Assembly (NCBI GenBank): GCA_963678675.1
Contig: OY783197.1
Location: 19,693,444 to 19,757,443 of the forward strand
DNA length: 64,000 bases
Direction: 5' to 3'
From: Xiphydria camelus
Lineage: Eukaryota; Arthropoda; Insecta; Hymenoptera; Xiphydriidae
Shown here piece by piece: positions 23,395 to 35,276 of this stretch. The first letter of the stretch is position 1, and each line of letters opens with the position of its first letter. The notes under the pieces were generated by a model that worked only from the letters and a program-made list of their open reading frames with translations, was not told the origin of the DNA and made no database searches. The translations under genes were made by a program, and so were the position numbers.

Positions 23395-23545
23395 ATAGAT
23401 ATACAGAATGAGTTTTCTAAGATCTGAAGTTTCGTTTATATTTTCGATATTTGTCGCTTTACGAAAAAGTCTTTTGAATAAAAGTTGTTTGGTGTCGAGT
23501 GTGACATGTGATGTATCACGCAAGCAGTTTTTGATAGCATGCGTT
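23395..23545 (+). repeat. Solo fragment of the repeat forming the inverted repeat at 38343-38857
   Basis: ATGAGTTTTCTAAGATCTGA, TTGAATAAAAGTTGTTTGGT and GTGACATGTGATG match the arms at 38343-38580 and 38620-38857. Confidence 0.65.
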
Positions 23546-24291
23546 AATTACGAGATATGAAGATCACTTTCACTTTCCTAAATAGAAATTCATTTTTTTA
23601 CTTTTACAAAAGCTTTAAAAAAGGTATAAGATAAAATGCCCGTCCGTTGAACCACTTCTGAAATATTTCCGCTTGAAGTATAGGAGACAGTAAGAGTAAG
23701 AGAGAATTAAACTCACCCAGTCTAAATCTTCCTAACGATATACCCGCGAATTCTGCGTCGATAAATACCCGTCGACCGGTATATCGGCGCGCATCTGAGC
23801 GCGAAGAAGGAGAGAAAACAGAAGACAACATCGTTGTCTGTCGCGGCGCGAACGACGTCGGGAGATTGGTGACGCAATTTTGGCGAATCCAGAGGTTCGC
23901 CATTTTTTCCCCTCTCTCTCTTTCTCTCTCGCGCGCGCTATCGGTACGCTCGATATTTCACGACGGCCTCCCTTCCGGAGCGTGAAGCAGGTTTCGTCGA
24001 CGCGGATCTGGTTTTGCGGAGGAGAGGAGGAGGAGGAGGAGCGCGCATCTCCGGCTTCCTCTCCCCCTCGAGGATTACGCGCGAGGCGCCTAAACGATCG
24101 AAGGGCATATCACTCACCGTGAGACGTCTTCCTGGGAGACGGCGCGTGGCGTCGTGGCGCCGTGGAGGGCGAGCGAGGACGCGTGGCGCGATTCCTGCGA
24201 GTACGGCAGCGAGTTGTTCTCCAGCGCCAAAACGGAGCCGTTTTGTTTGCCTGCAATTGTTGGAAGATGACGGCGATTATTCGAGAGCTCT

Positions 24292-24556
24292 CACTGAGGA
24301 AAATAACTTGGTCAATTTGGCCATAATCCTGGAGATGATGACCAAACCGTTTGGTAAAATATGGATTCTCCATTTGTGTGTTTGGTCTGGCTGACCAATT
24401 TTTTGGTTAGAATAACTAGATATTTGGTTGGAATAACTAAACATTTGATTATAATAACTTGATATTTGGCCGAATTGATCAGTATTTTGGTTAGAATAAC
24501 TAAACACGTCAAACTAGATGTGTTTTGTCATTTTAACTTTATTATTTTTCTCAGTG
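24292..24556 (+). mobile_element. MITE-A, copy 1
   Basis: CACTGAGGAAAATAACTTGG...TTATTATTTTTCTCAGTG. The right half contains four variants of TTGGTTAGAATAACTAAACA. Four more copies are at 28814, 33007, 51041 and 55425. Confidence 0.88.
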
Positions 24557-26056
24557 CGCCAGCGACGCGACGACGATAAAAACGGTCGTCCCGCGTTTCG
24601 ATCGATGCGTCCCTGTTGCGGGGATTAAATGTAGATACAGGATTATACGTGAATTGGAATATCGGCAAACGGGTATGGTAAATAGTATATGATAAAATGA
24701 GCTCGCGAATATAGAGCCAATCATTGACGTTAAATTCCTCTATAACAAATTGGAGCGCAAGATTAATGGATTTATACGATGTATCGATAGGCAAATAAAG
24801 CGATTTAATTCACATCTGTTTACTTTGTTCCGTTTCAAACAAATTTTTTAAACGTACTAGTAGGTCAATGTGGTATTTCCGCAGACGACCGAAAATGGGG
24901 AACGTAAACGCAAAAGATATGGAATTATTGTAGATTATGCGTTATGTTTGCCAAAAATCAATTTTTTCCTTCGATTTTTAAAGAATTAATACAATGTGCA
25001 ATTGCGAATCTACAATTTGTCAAAAGTGGAGAACTTATTATAATCTTTAAAATGGTATATGTATCACTCATCGTTTTTCGTTTCGTATGAAGGGAGAAAA
25101 AGGGTTTGTCGCGAAAAATCACCTTCTAGAAATAATATATGTATAACATAGTGATGAACGAAGTGAAAAAGAGCGTAAATTAATCGCAGTAACATTTTCT
25201 CGAGAGGCTAAGGGACCAGATCCAGTATTTCTAATTGAATTGAATAATAAATAAAAAAAATAAGGAGATAGTCGCGATGACGAGAAATTATTTCATTATA
25301 AATTGGCACACATTGATAAATGCGAACACACGTAGCGACGTTGACAGTCGAACGCAGTAATTTGATCATTCAACATCGTCGCAACGAAAGTGAAAAAAGC
25401 GTTCCTCCAATTATTTCACGCCTTCGAATTTCCTCGTATCGCCGTCGCGAAATCGTCGCGCGCAACTCGCAGATATTAAAACAAATATTCAAATAATCCA
25501 CCCCCTCGAGGCGGCTCTCGGTGCGGTTTTTCTCGTTTAAAAGGCAATTTGGATTCAGCCACAATAACCGCAACGCGCCGAAAAGGGGAGTAGACAGTTT
25601 CACGTGGTTTCCACCGGCGCTGCAAGGGAGGCGAGTTTATGATCTTCGCTTTATCTTAGCCTAATGAATAAATTATACCACGATCGCGTCGTCAGCCTGG
25701 GGAGAGGTGCGCGCGCGCGCGTGCAGCTCTGACAACGGAAGCGGAGTCAAGATCAAATATTCATTTGAACGAGTCGAACCCGCGAAATGACGTCGGTTCT
25801 CCCGACGACGACCGCGTCGTGCCGATTGGGCACATGTTTATTTTTATAAGCGCGAGCAACGGGGCTCCCCGTCCTCCATTCGAATTCCGGTAAGATATAT
25901 TTCGGCGAACGCGTTCCTCGAGGAAGGCGACAACGCGTTTTGAACATCTCGTGAAATTGGAGGAAGACTTTTTTCGTGGAAGTAATTCACGATCGGTATA
26001 CAGTGCTGTGTCTCCTTAACTTTATCACTCTGTAACTTTCGCTTCTCCTGAACGCT

Positions 26057-26190
26057 CACCGAAAAAACAATTTATTTGCAGTTGATAAATATTTGTTTGA
26101 ATATGGCGAAATAAACATTTTATCGAATGTATGAATCAATCAATCATATGAATAAAATAAACATTTCAATAGTTTCACTTGGTCAAACCG
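26057..26190. mobile_element. MITE-B, copy 2 (partial)
   Basis: CACCGAAAAAACAATTTATT followed by GATAAATATTTGTTTGAATA and AATAAACATTTTATCGA. The right end is not clear. Confidence 0.6.
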
Positions 26191-26900
26191 GCCGTAAGAG
26201 CCATGGTACCATTTTAATAAAAAAAAAAAATTGAGAATTTTGACCCTTCTCACGTAATCTGAAATGATGAAGACACACTCAATTGAGGAGCGGAATAATA
26301 GGGGACTTTAGAGGATAAATATCGAGTTATAGGAAAAAATGGGGAGAATTGCGGGTCTTATTGTGAAAAGGGGAAAACTAACAAAACTAGGAGAATAAAG
26401 GGAAATAGAGGCACACTTAGAAGCCTGCATTCTGTAAGTCCCGAACGCGAAAAGTTAGGAAGACAGCACTGTAGGAAGAAATATCGTCGATCCCACCGTC
26501 GCTAACGATCGTCCTTACATCCGTTAAATCGAACGAAAAGACGGCGCCGCACTTAATCGAGTTCCACGCGCCTCACGCGATCATTACGTGCACGGGTTTC
26601 CGCGCTAACGAGTGGGCGTTAGCACACCGGCGCGCGGCAGACGCGCGGACGTGGCGTGTCTCGCGCGGCTTCCGGACCCCGGTGCTCTAATTTTGGCGAA
26701 ACGTGTGCGAGACTAGTGGGGAATTCTTTACTGACTCACCGCGAGCCCCGCGGGCCATGACGAATTTAGCACGTGTCGTTTATAATTCGAGAAGGCAATG
26801 ACGAGCGAAACGCGCTTCTCCCATGAGGCTGCGATTCGAAGAAATGCGAATTATAGCCACAACTGTTTTTCGCGAGATCAATTCGTCCAGAGATATTTAC

Positions 26901-27455
26901 AGTAGGACCTCGGTTATCCGAATCTCTGTTATTCGAACGCTCCGTTATCCGCGAATCACAATTTGCTTCATCCGAACGTTTTATTATCCGTACCACGATT
27001 TTCTTCATCCAGATTTTTTACTATTGGAATATCCGTTCGGAATTTTGAAAGGCGTTACAACATTACAAGTCAAGCTTGTGTTCGAACGTATCCAAGCTCA
27101 TATCGCCTTTCAGAACTTTAATTCGCTTGTATATTTTTTTCTCGTTGTGTTTTTATTAGATCTTCGCAACGCGTAATCATAAATGCATATCGACAATTAT
27201 TCTCTTATTACCGTTGGCCATATGGCGACAAAAAATTATGAATTTCATGACAAAGAAATCCTGAACTAAGCATTCAATTTCTATAATTTGTTATAAATGT
27301 TTATAATAAAAAAATATATGGACTGAGTTATGTTTCAAATATTGTTTTATTGTGGAATATCGTTTCACCCATCATGTGATTGTTCTATTATCCGAATTTT
27401 CGCTAATACGAACTAGGCTTGGTCCCAATTGATTCGGATGATCGATGTCCTGCTG
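26901..27455. mobile_element. Nonautonomous pogo/Tigger-like element, TA-flanked
   Basis: The left end CAGTAGGACCTCGGTTATCC and right end (complement CAGCAGGACATCGATCATCC) are typical of Tigger-type termini. Repeated TTATCCG/TTCGAAC words lie beneath each end. TA flanks both sides (26899-26900, 27456-27457). The internal 117-codon frame starting at 26823 runs from flank into element and is not a transposase. Confidence 0.8.
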
Positions 27456-27930
27456 TACTTGAATATTATCAATCATTTCACGTTCGTATTTCTCCCAAAG
27501 ATAGAGCTTTTCTCATCTCGTTTATCTTCCACGTATAATTATACTCATTACTTTCTTCTGGATAATTTTACGCTCACACATTTTTGCACCCCACCGTAAA
27601 GGGTGAAACACGGAACGAGCTGCGGGAAGAGTACGTAGGCGTGCGGATAATCGGCGGTTCTTTCCGCATTCCTTTCGTCCTACAACGGGGGTTCCCCACA
27701 CGATATGCGCAAGAATTTCGCATCTGCGTTCGGTCGCGCAGCGTCCCCGCGTTTCGAGCATGAGCGAATAAGGAGACGCGTTCCTCCCTGGCCGTTTTCC
27801 CGGCTCGCGTGAAACTTTTATCGCGTGGAAAGCGTCGGGCATCGACCTTTCTCAAGGTTTCAACGCCGTTAAAATTCGAGCAAAACGGGGGGACGGCGTA
27901 CGGGCGAGTAAATAATGTCGGGATGCTTAC

Positions 27931-28081
27931 GCGGTTGCGGCGAGAGGGAGAGGTCGGAGGCTGGCGGCGGCGGGGGTAGCGTTCCTTCCGGTTTCGCCAC
28001 GAGGAGGACCACTCGGTCCTGGGTCGCCTTCAGCGTCGCTACCGCCTCTTCGTGCGTTACATTTTCCAAGTTTTTGTCGCC
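27931..28081 (-). CDS. dlg1: dlg1 exon: second half of PDZ2 plus start of the PDZ2-PDZ3 linker
   Basis: This 151 bp internal exon encodes GDKNLENVTHEEAVATLK and continues through VLLVAKPEG into a proline-rich linker with five consecutive prolines. A pyrimidine-rich tract and CAG acceptor precede it on the minus strand (28082-28084), and it ends at a GTAAGC donor (27930-27925). It starts in phase 0 and ends after the first base of a codon. The histidine in NVTHEE is the first residue of PDZ helix B, which in class I PDZ domains contacts the Ser/Thr of the C-terminal ligand. Joined to 36327-36539 it completes PDZ2 of Discs large, a membrane-associated scaffold that acts with Scribble and Lgl in epithelial polarity, junctions and synapses. 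Reading through the donor adds about 20 residues before a stop, so intron retention would truncate the protein before PDZ3. Family assignment is very secure. Fly dlg1 and vertebrate DLG1-4 share this wording, so the symbol follows the insect orthologue. Confidence 0.95.
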
Positions 28082-28135
28082 CTGCAAGAAGATCATATTT
28101 CTCTTTTTAGAATATATTCATCTTATAGTTATTAC

Positions 28136-28521
28136 CTCAGTAAAAAAAATGCAGCTCAATTTGATCAAAACATAATCAATAATAGATTGATCTCCATGTA
28201 ATCCAAAAATGATTCGAAGAATACGAATGTTATGATCTTAATATGATCGATTTTTGATCTAATTTGACTCATTTTTTATCAAATTTTGACCTACTCTTAA
28301 TTTGAAAATGAAACTATTTTAAATTAATTAAATATTTCAATATCATTTTGAAATTGGAAATAGATTACAATGTGATCAAGAATTAATAACAAATGAGATG
28401 AAAAATGTACCATATTCAGATCATAATATTCTTATTCTTTGTATCATTTTTGGATCACATCGAGAATGATCTACTTTTCATTAAATTTTGATCATAATTG
28501 GCATCACATTTTGGTACTCGG
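28136..28521. mobile_element. MITE-H
   Basis: CTCAGTAAAAAAAATG and CTCAATTTGATCAAAA at the left pair with TTTTGATCATAATTGGCATC...ACTCGGG at the right. Many ATGATC/GATCAA words mirror through the body. It sits just upstream of the 28081 acceptor in transcription order. Confidence 0.7.
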
Positions 28522-28813
28522 GTAACGACGAAGTGCTCATCCCACTAAAAAAAATTCTATCGGGTCGAATCGATTTTTCTTCGCCTCACGTTTATTGAAA
28601 CAAATCATTTCTCTGGATGTTTCTTAAATTGTTGCGGGATAGGTAGAAGAATAACCAGACGAGCGAATGACTCGACCTACTAAAATCATCCAAGCCGTCG
28701 ATTGAAATAGAATTCCGTCAGACACCAATAATAAGTTCATCGGAGAAAAAATAATAAATGGTCGAATAACGCGATGACTGGGTATCCGAGTATAGATATA
28801 ATAAAGTGATACA

Positions 28814-29055
28814 CACAATGAGAAAATAATCGGTCAATCTAACCAAAATCTTGGAGACCATGATGACCAAATTTGTTGGTAAAACATAGATTCCCCCTTC
28901 TGTTTGATTAAACTGACCACTTTTTGGTTAGAATAATTGAACATTTGGTTAGAATAATTAAAAATTTGGTCCGACTGACTGGTACTTTGGTTAGAATAAC
29001 TAAACATGTTTAACTAGATGTGTTTTATTACTTGAACTTAATTATTTTCTCAGTT
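28814..29055 (+). mobile_element. MITE-A, copy 2
   Basis: Same order as copy 1: AATCTTGGAGACCATGATGA, then TTTGGTTAGAATAATTGAAC and related subrepeats, ending TTATTTTCTCAGT. Confidence 0.85.
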
Positions 29056-30254
29056 CAGATGTAAATATTATTATTTACAATGTTTATATATATAACTGGA
29101 ATCACAAACGAATAATAAAATATTATTTAAAAAGTAGAGAAACAAAGTTAATATTTTCGTCACGCTCCGTCGAACGATTTAATTGAAAACGCACCTATAT
29201 GGCTTCATTTTCCTCTAATTTTCCCCTCATTTTCCTTCCTCAAATTGTCTTCAATTTCCGACAAATACACACGACAGACCGAATAATCATCGGGGCGTCA
29301 CTTTCATCCCAATAAAGGAAAAGAATTGCGATTCCCTCGCGAGATTGAATCTTCCGCATCGTCGTCGAGTGCGGAATCGTCGAACAAGATCGAGAACACG
29401 TACCTCCATAGCCTTCGAAAGAGCGCGGCTTTTCGTTCCGCTCGTAAGAAAAGGCGCGAGGGAGCAGCAGTCGGCGAGGGAGGGGCGTTAAAAATGAAGA
29501 GCCATCGCGGGTTGACGGAGGATAAATGGAAATATACGATTGAATTAACCGTCCGGAAAAAGGTCGGAGCCACTACGTTTTACGTTTGAAATTGTCACGG
29601 ATGTCGTTCCTCCGAAGGACGAGCGTTTTATTCGAGCGGCGTGTGTGTGTGGCTCGGCGAATATCGGCCGAAGATCGATACGCGACGAGGGGTTCGATCT
29701 CTTGGTTTCGTATTGGCAAGAGAGAAGAGGAAGGGAGCAGAGGTTGCTGAAAGGTGATAATGTTTTTCTTATCGCGACCGAGATTCCCGAGCGCAAGGAG
29801 AAGTCGAGGAGTAAAACGAGAGATGCGGCGAAAGGACCGTAGTAATTATATTCCTTCGTCATTAGGGGAGAAGGAAAAAAGTTTCGTCGAAACTTTCGAA
29901 GAGGAGGAGGAGATACGGCAAAGTTCGAATAACAGACTTGGCATCGGGGAATTCGAACGGTTACACAGCGACGTTCGAGGAACTCCCCTCGAACTTGGAC
30001 GACGCTCGACCCTTCCGCCGGAGGACAATATTGTTTAATCGCCGGGAGAGGAGCGGTATATAATTCTTTTTATTCACTGCGTCGCGACCACTGTTGCTCC
30101 GGTAGGATTATATTTACTCGAAAGATGTAACGCTGCTTCCTTTCAATCGCTTGTTTCTGTTTTAATCTCGTCGAACAGGTATTTTTTATCGTTTCAATAG
30201 GGTAGTTGACTGAATTTTTTTGATGATTCGAAAGATTTGAACAGAATTATTTAC

Positions 30255-30848
30255 AACGTATTTTTTTATTTTCCATTTTCGGCCTCATCTAAGCCGGAAA
30301 CGATATTTTAAAATGCAGCATATGTCACTGCTCAGTAAGTCTATTTCTCTCGCACTCGTTGCATGGCTCTTCGATAACGTCCTAACTCAATCAGTAGAAA
30401 GAAACTCACTTATAACTCTGCGAATAATTGTTTCTTCAGACATTTTCTTTTTCGTGTGATGTTGAATATGTATACAGATTTCCGCCCGTGACTTCGTCCC
30501 CGCGGATCTCGAAATAAATTTTACATCCTTTATTTTATACCCTTAAGGGATATATTTCAAAAAATTCTGAAAAACGTCTTTCTTAATTTCTAACCGAAAA
30601 GCCAAATACCAATTTTCATGAATCAAACTTCAAAAATAATGGATTTTCATACAAGCTTACATTCTCTATTTTACCACTTTAGGGGAAGAATTTCGTAAAA
30701 TCTTTTTTTAGTGGATGCTTGCGTCACGAAAAAAACCTACTGTCCAGATTTCATGTAATTAGTTTTAGCGTTTTCGGCTCGGCGTTGATGAATCACTCAG
30801 TCAGTCAGTCAGATCTTTTAAATGCATAGATTACAAATGGAATTAAAA
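30255..30848 (+). repeat. Dispersed repeat R6, copy 2, split by a Helitron
   Basis: The R6 sequence up to GAATATGTATACAGA (30478) continues at TTACAAAT...ATTAAAAATATGAACAT (30831 on). Copies 5 and 6 read straight across this point. Confidence 0.8.
30479..30830 (-). mobile_element. Nonautonomous Helitron Hel-1, copy 2, inserted in R6
   Basis: On the minus strand it begins TC (TCTATGCATTTAAAAG) after an A, and ends after a GC-rich stem region CCGCGGGG...GGGCGG at a host T. The terminal CTAG of copy 1 (18853-19412) is not preserved. Its removal restores the R6 sequence exactly, which gives the boundaries. Noncoding. Confidence 0.85.
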
Positions 30849-31494
30849 ATATGAACATCTTTTTACTCAAATACCATACTCCGTCGACGAATCTTAGTCG
30901 CGGGAACTTGACGAGGATTGCACGATGTGCGACGCTCCCTAGTTAGGCTCGCGCGGGCAGCCCGATAGGAAAAGGGGGAAAGACGCGGAGATACGAATCG
31001 CGACGAAGGCGGACTAACCGCGGGGAATCGCGAAAATGGGAGCGCCAGCCGCGTGTACACATCGCCGCGCGCGTCGTTGAAATTGGCAATTAACGGGAAG
31101 GCGAGATAACGAGTCATTTTGGCGACGCGAGGACCATTGGCCCGGACTCGATGTGTATACATATCTACCAGCGAGGCGGGGAGCGGTAATAATGGATAAA
31201 GCCAGGAAATGAATCGTTGAGCCGGGCGAAGTGAAACGAGAGATTCGCGATGGGATCGCCTGGACGCGTCGCGGGACGTCCGGTCGTCCCGCGACGATTG
31301 TGGGTCAGTTGCCAACGATCGCGTCATGGACAGTTCCCGGCGGCTCCCTCGTCGCTTCCGGTTCTCGAGTATCGAGCGTAGGTCACGTGAAAATGGGGAA
31401 GAGAATGGGGATAAGGGAGCGCAATTCGATCTTAACAAAAAAATCACATTTGTAAATTTAAATTATAATCTGTATTTTCGTATTCAAAAATAGA

Positions 31495-31715
31495 ATAATT
31501 ATTTTTTCGAAATAGTCCGAAAAAATAATTATTTGCGAAGTTATAAGTGCGTTTCTCTCTACAATATTGTGACGTCATTGAAAAGCCAGAGAAACGCACT
31601 TATCCTGAGCAACGAGTGCGAGGGAGATAGTAGACGGTGACGTAGCTGCATTTTTAAATATCACTTTCCAGCTTATTGTTAGATAAGGCGGAAAATGAAA
31701 AATTGAAAAAAAAAG
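31495..31715 (-). repeat. Dispersed repeat R6, copy 3
   Basis: Inverted relative to copies 1 and 2: AGTTATAAGTGCGTTTCTCT, GAGAAACGCACTTAT, CAACGAGTGCGAGGGAGATA. Confidence 0.75.
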
Positions 31716-32612
31716 AAATGATTTTATCTAAATTTTTCGAATCTGCAATGCAAAAGTAATTAGCGTTAGAATCGATTTTTCAACGGAACGAAATATTTCT
31801 TGGATAGTTCGTAGAGTAAAACGGGGTGAGTTCGTGGAAGAAGTTAGCCCCTCGTTGGCACGGAAAGTAATGGAAAGGAGGGGCCAACTTTTTGCGACAG
31901 CTCATTCCGCGCGCTTTAACTTATACGATATTTTCTAAGAATTGGAGCAAGATTTTTATCGAATTCTCGTATTAATCGACGGGAATACGACTCGCAATGG
32001 TGGAAAATCGCAGAGGAGTGACGATTTTCGGGAATTTCATGTAATTAACAGAACAGAACCCTATCCTAGCTGACGTCCATCCGCGGAGGACTCGCCCGTT
32101 TCACCCAGGACCGTATTAGAAATGTCGACGAGCGAGTGGTGAAAATTGGGCCAGACGTGAACGACTCTTCGAACCGTTGCTACTCGCAGCTCATTCCTTT
32201 CCGGCTGTTCTCGAGTATTATGTATATATCGCGTGTAAGGGAGAGGGAAATGGGGGAGGTTTATATGGAAACGTGGACGACTGGAGGAAGTCTGTATTCT
32301 GAACCAGGAGAAAATTGCGAATACTAATGAATTTGCCGGTGAAGCAGAGAGAGAGAGTTGGGTAAAGAATGATATTATGTACTATTTTCACTATATTTTA
32401 CGCGAGGTGTGCACACACACATATAAGATAGACTCTATCCCACGATACTTATATAACAATATACCCGTAGAAATGTATCGTGGAAGATGTATAAACCAGT
32501 ACAGCCATACTTTAGCAGTAATCAGTCAATCGGAAGATCGCACACCATGTCCTAGTGCTTCGGCTGGTCGACTATTGATTTCCTTTTGAAGCCACTCACA
32601 TCACAAGTCGCT

Positions 32613-32860
32613 TATGGAAAGACTGATACCAGTAAATTTTACTGTATTTAGAACAAAAGAGAGGTATATGTACGTAAGGGTTTTCAGATGTTTCCACTGT
32701 GCTGAAGAAAGATTTTTCTCGAGAAACTAGTAAATTGTGATGTAAACTATCACAAATTTAAAGTCTTCAAAAGAAAAATTACTGCACCGCACTGAAAATC
32801 CCCATATACACCACTTTTATCGTAAATACAGTAAAATTTAGTGGTATCAGTCTTCTGTGC
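32613..32860. mobile_element. MITE-F, copy 2
   Basis: TATGGAAAGACTGATACCAG...GGTATCAGTCTTCTGTGC. It agrees with copy 1 through AAGGGTTTTC and AAAGAAAAATTACTGCACCG but lacks its internal insertion. Confidence 0.8.
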
Positions 32861-33006
32861 TGGGTTACGGCCTGTTTGACCTGACTTATAACACGACAAA
32901 CTTTCATGCAGCGTAGGTCGATGCATACATATCAACTCAATAGACTAGCAAAATCGGGGGATATCAAAAAGAAACTATGTCTTGAAAAACTTTCCGAGTA
33001 GCTACA

Positions 33007-33271
33007 CACTGAGAAAAATAACTTGGTTAAAATGACAAAATGCATCTAGTTAAAAAAGATTCGTTATTCTAATTAAAATACCAGTAAGCCGAACTAAAAA
33101 TTCAGTTATTTTAATTACATGTCTAGTTATTCTAACTACATATCTAGTTATTCTAACTAGAAAATGATCAGTTTAACCAAACAGATGAAAGATCTATATT
33201 TCATCGAACGGTCTGGTTATGGTCTCCAGGATTTTGGTTAAATTGACCGGGTTATTTAAAGCCGATCAGTG
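33007..33271 (-). mobile_element. MITE-A, copy 3
   Basis: CACTGAGAAAAATAACTTGG...GATCAGTG, inverted relative to copy 1. The TCTAGTTATTCTAACTA subrepeats lie in the left half here. Confidence 0.85.
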
Positions 33272-34380
33272 CATATGTACATTTATAATCATGTAATCAA
33301 ACTACGCACGACCACTTCCAATCCTTATCCAGTCCAATCTACAGAGTGAGGTATCATCAATCCTCTGAAACAAGTGCGCTGCAGTTACTCGATGCGATCC
33401 CTACAACCGCGAAACCAGGAGAAATCGAGGAAGGCGAAAGGTTGCACATCGCGGGTTCCATCGCGAGTCTCAGAACAGTAGGTATAGTATCGCTGATGGA
33501 AGAGCTATCAATTACGCGAGACCCTCTTTTCACCCTAATCTATTTCTCCTATCCGCACTTAACCATCCATTTGTGGGGCGTTCCGCGGGGGCTGCCGCCC
33601 CGTGGGGCTCGGGCGGCGTGAAAAATGGTGGCAACTTCATTTTTCTAAAGTGAGTTTTTACGCGGTGCGAAAAGCTGCCAATCACAATGGATGCGAATCG
33701 CGCGAGCGCCCGAGCCGCGTGCGTGACGAGTCCGGAAGTCGAAGGGATTTTCGATGGAGCGCGAAGGGTGTCGCCGCGCGAGGGACGGAGGAGGAGGTCG
33801 ACGAAGACGTACGACAAAGGGATGGAATCTGGAGGGCGAAGTGAGAGAGTAGACAAGCTTCGGGCGTGCTACGAAGTCGATTCGCTAGATCTATGTTTTT
33901 TATTTTATTTTATTTGTATCGCCTCGTATCGGGTGCTTCGTGTTTATAGAGTTCCATTAACCATGTAAGTACGAGTATGACTCGTGGGAGACGTACGCAG
34001 TTCGGCGGTGAAATCTTATCGACCCGAGTCTGTCGTTTAAAAGCTTCAATTAATAAGTTACCGATATAAGACGTACATAGATACAAAGGTTTACCATTCT
34101 GGAGAGAATTAGCACTAATGTTTAAAAGTTTCCGTCTAACTTAGTAAGAGATAACGTCTGGCATAACGAGCGAAAGAAGCTTAGTATTTATGAACATTGT
34201 TTCGAAGCAGAGCAGAAGCTGAACGCAATTAAGAATTTCGTACGAAGTACTCAATAAATGGAGTAATTAGTCATATTTTACACAGCTGAAGTTGTTCTCA
34301 GAAGCGACATAGCATAGAGTACCCTTGTATATTGTAAATACTCATCTATCATTGCAAGAACTACAATTTAACGTAGTACT

Positions 34381-34686
34381 CATATACCGCATATGGCTAA
34401 ACTAACTCGCCAGGAAAGGAAAATCAATCACTACTATCTCATTATTTATAAACTTTTGGTCTACATCGATATAAAATTTTATTGTAGATAAACATGTAAT
34501 CTTCGAAAAAGTATTATACAACCATGAGAAACCAAAAGTTCATAGATAATAAGATATTAGTGATTGAAGTTTCTTTCCTGGCGAGTAAGTTTGGCCTCAT
34601 ATCGGCGGGTGCAAACAGTAACATCGTAACTCGACAGTAAACATCGTCGAGTTACGATGTTACTATTTGCACCCGTCGATATGGTA
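34381..34686. mobile_element. MITE-L, copy 2, carrying an inserted hairpin
   Basis: GGCTAAACTAACTCGCCAGG...CTGGCGAGTAAGTTTGGCCT pairs as in copy 1 (13792). The right terminal repeat is interrupted at 34603-34678. Confidence 0.85.
34603..34678. repeat. 76 bp hairpin between ATAT flanks
   Basis: Arms of 32 bp (34603-34634 and 34647-34678, AACATCGTAACTCGA core) differ at two positions and enclose a 12-base loop. ATAT precedes and follows it. MITE-L copy 1 lacks this insert. Confidence 0.85.
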
Positions 34687-35241
34687 TTCGTATGTTGTAT
34701 ATTAGCAGTACTACTGGCTGTGGAACATCTTGAATGTTGCTATGAATATAACATTAATTTTTGTTTAACACAGTAGCAGTTACAATGTACAAGGTTACTC
34801 TGCGCTATGTCGCTCCAGAGGTCAACTTCTGCTACGTGATATATAACTACTTATTCATTAAGTATTTCCAATAAAATTCTTTTCTCCGTTTCGCGAATAG
34901 GTGAAACGACTCCGCACCGCGGGGGAAACAGTACCAATAGAGAAAAGGGGCCCTAGAATGGCCCGTATTTCGCGAGCCATTGCCCGGCCGTTCTATAATC
35001 CCACCTGCGGCATCCCTACGCCCGTATAACGTCTAATGGTGTGTACGCGGTCCGAAAATATGCGGACATAAAAAATAATAAACGCGGTATCTCACGAAAA
35101 CATTCCCTCGCGCTCGTCCGCTCTCGAGTGGCAGCCGCACGAGGCGAAGGTCGGTGCCGCCGCGGGAACCAGTTCCCGAGGGGCACGAAGGAGCCAGAGA
35201 GAGAGAGAGAGAACCCGGTTTTAGTACCTTTATAGCCGGCG

Positions 35242-35276
<35 letters not shown>

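Larger units (their letters stand above)
1..27930 (-). other. dlg1 intron 3' of the PDZ2 exons (runs off the left edge)
   Basis: By orientation and phase this is intronic or downstream dlg1 sequence. I looked for the PDZ3 signature GLGFNIVGG, the SH3 domain and the guanylate kinase domain on the minus strand and did not recognise them. AT-rich blocks hold the repeat elements listed separately. CpG-rich blocks, roughly 5040-6170, 8290-8840, 9400-9900, 11330-12460, 13060-13740, 14200-14780, 15300-15990, 16600-17720, 18120-18480, 20080-21010, 22480-22990, 23700-24290, 25340-26040 and 26440-26890, hold overlapping open frames on both strands without recognisable domains. AT-rich stretches with nothing identifiable include 2151-2680, 4046-4560, 6620-7190, 8880-9180, 11100-11280 and 24800-25330. 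Confidence 0.75.

Noticed and set aside
1..27930. Search for dlg1 PDZ3, SH3 and guanylate kinase exons
   Set aside because: Signature words such as GLGFNIVGG were not found on the minus strand. They probably lie beyond the left edge, although a short exon could have been missed.
30863..31447. Longest open frame in the window (194 codons, minus)
   Set aside because: It lies within a CpG-rich intron block where stop codons are rare. The composition is Arg/Ser-rich with no domain, and no matching splice context joins it to dlg1.
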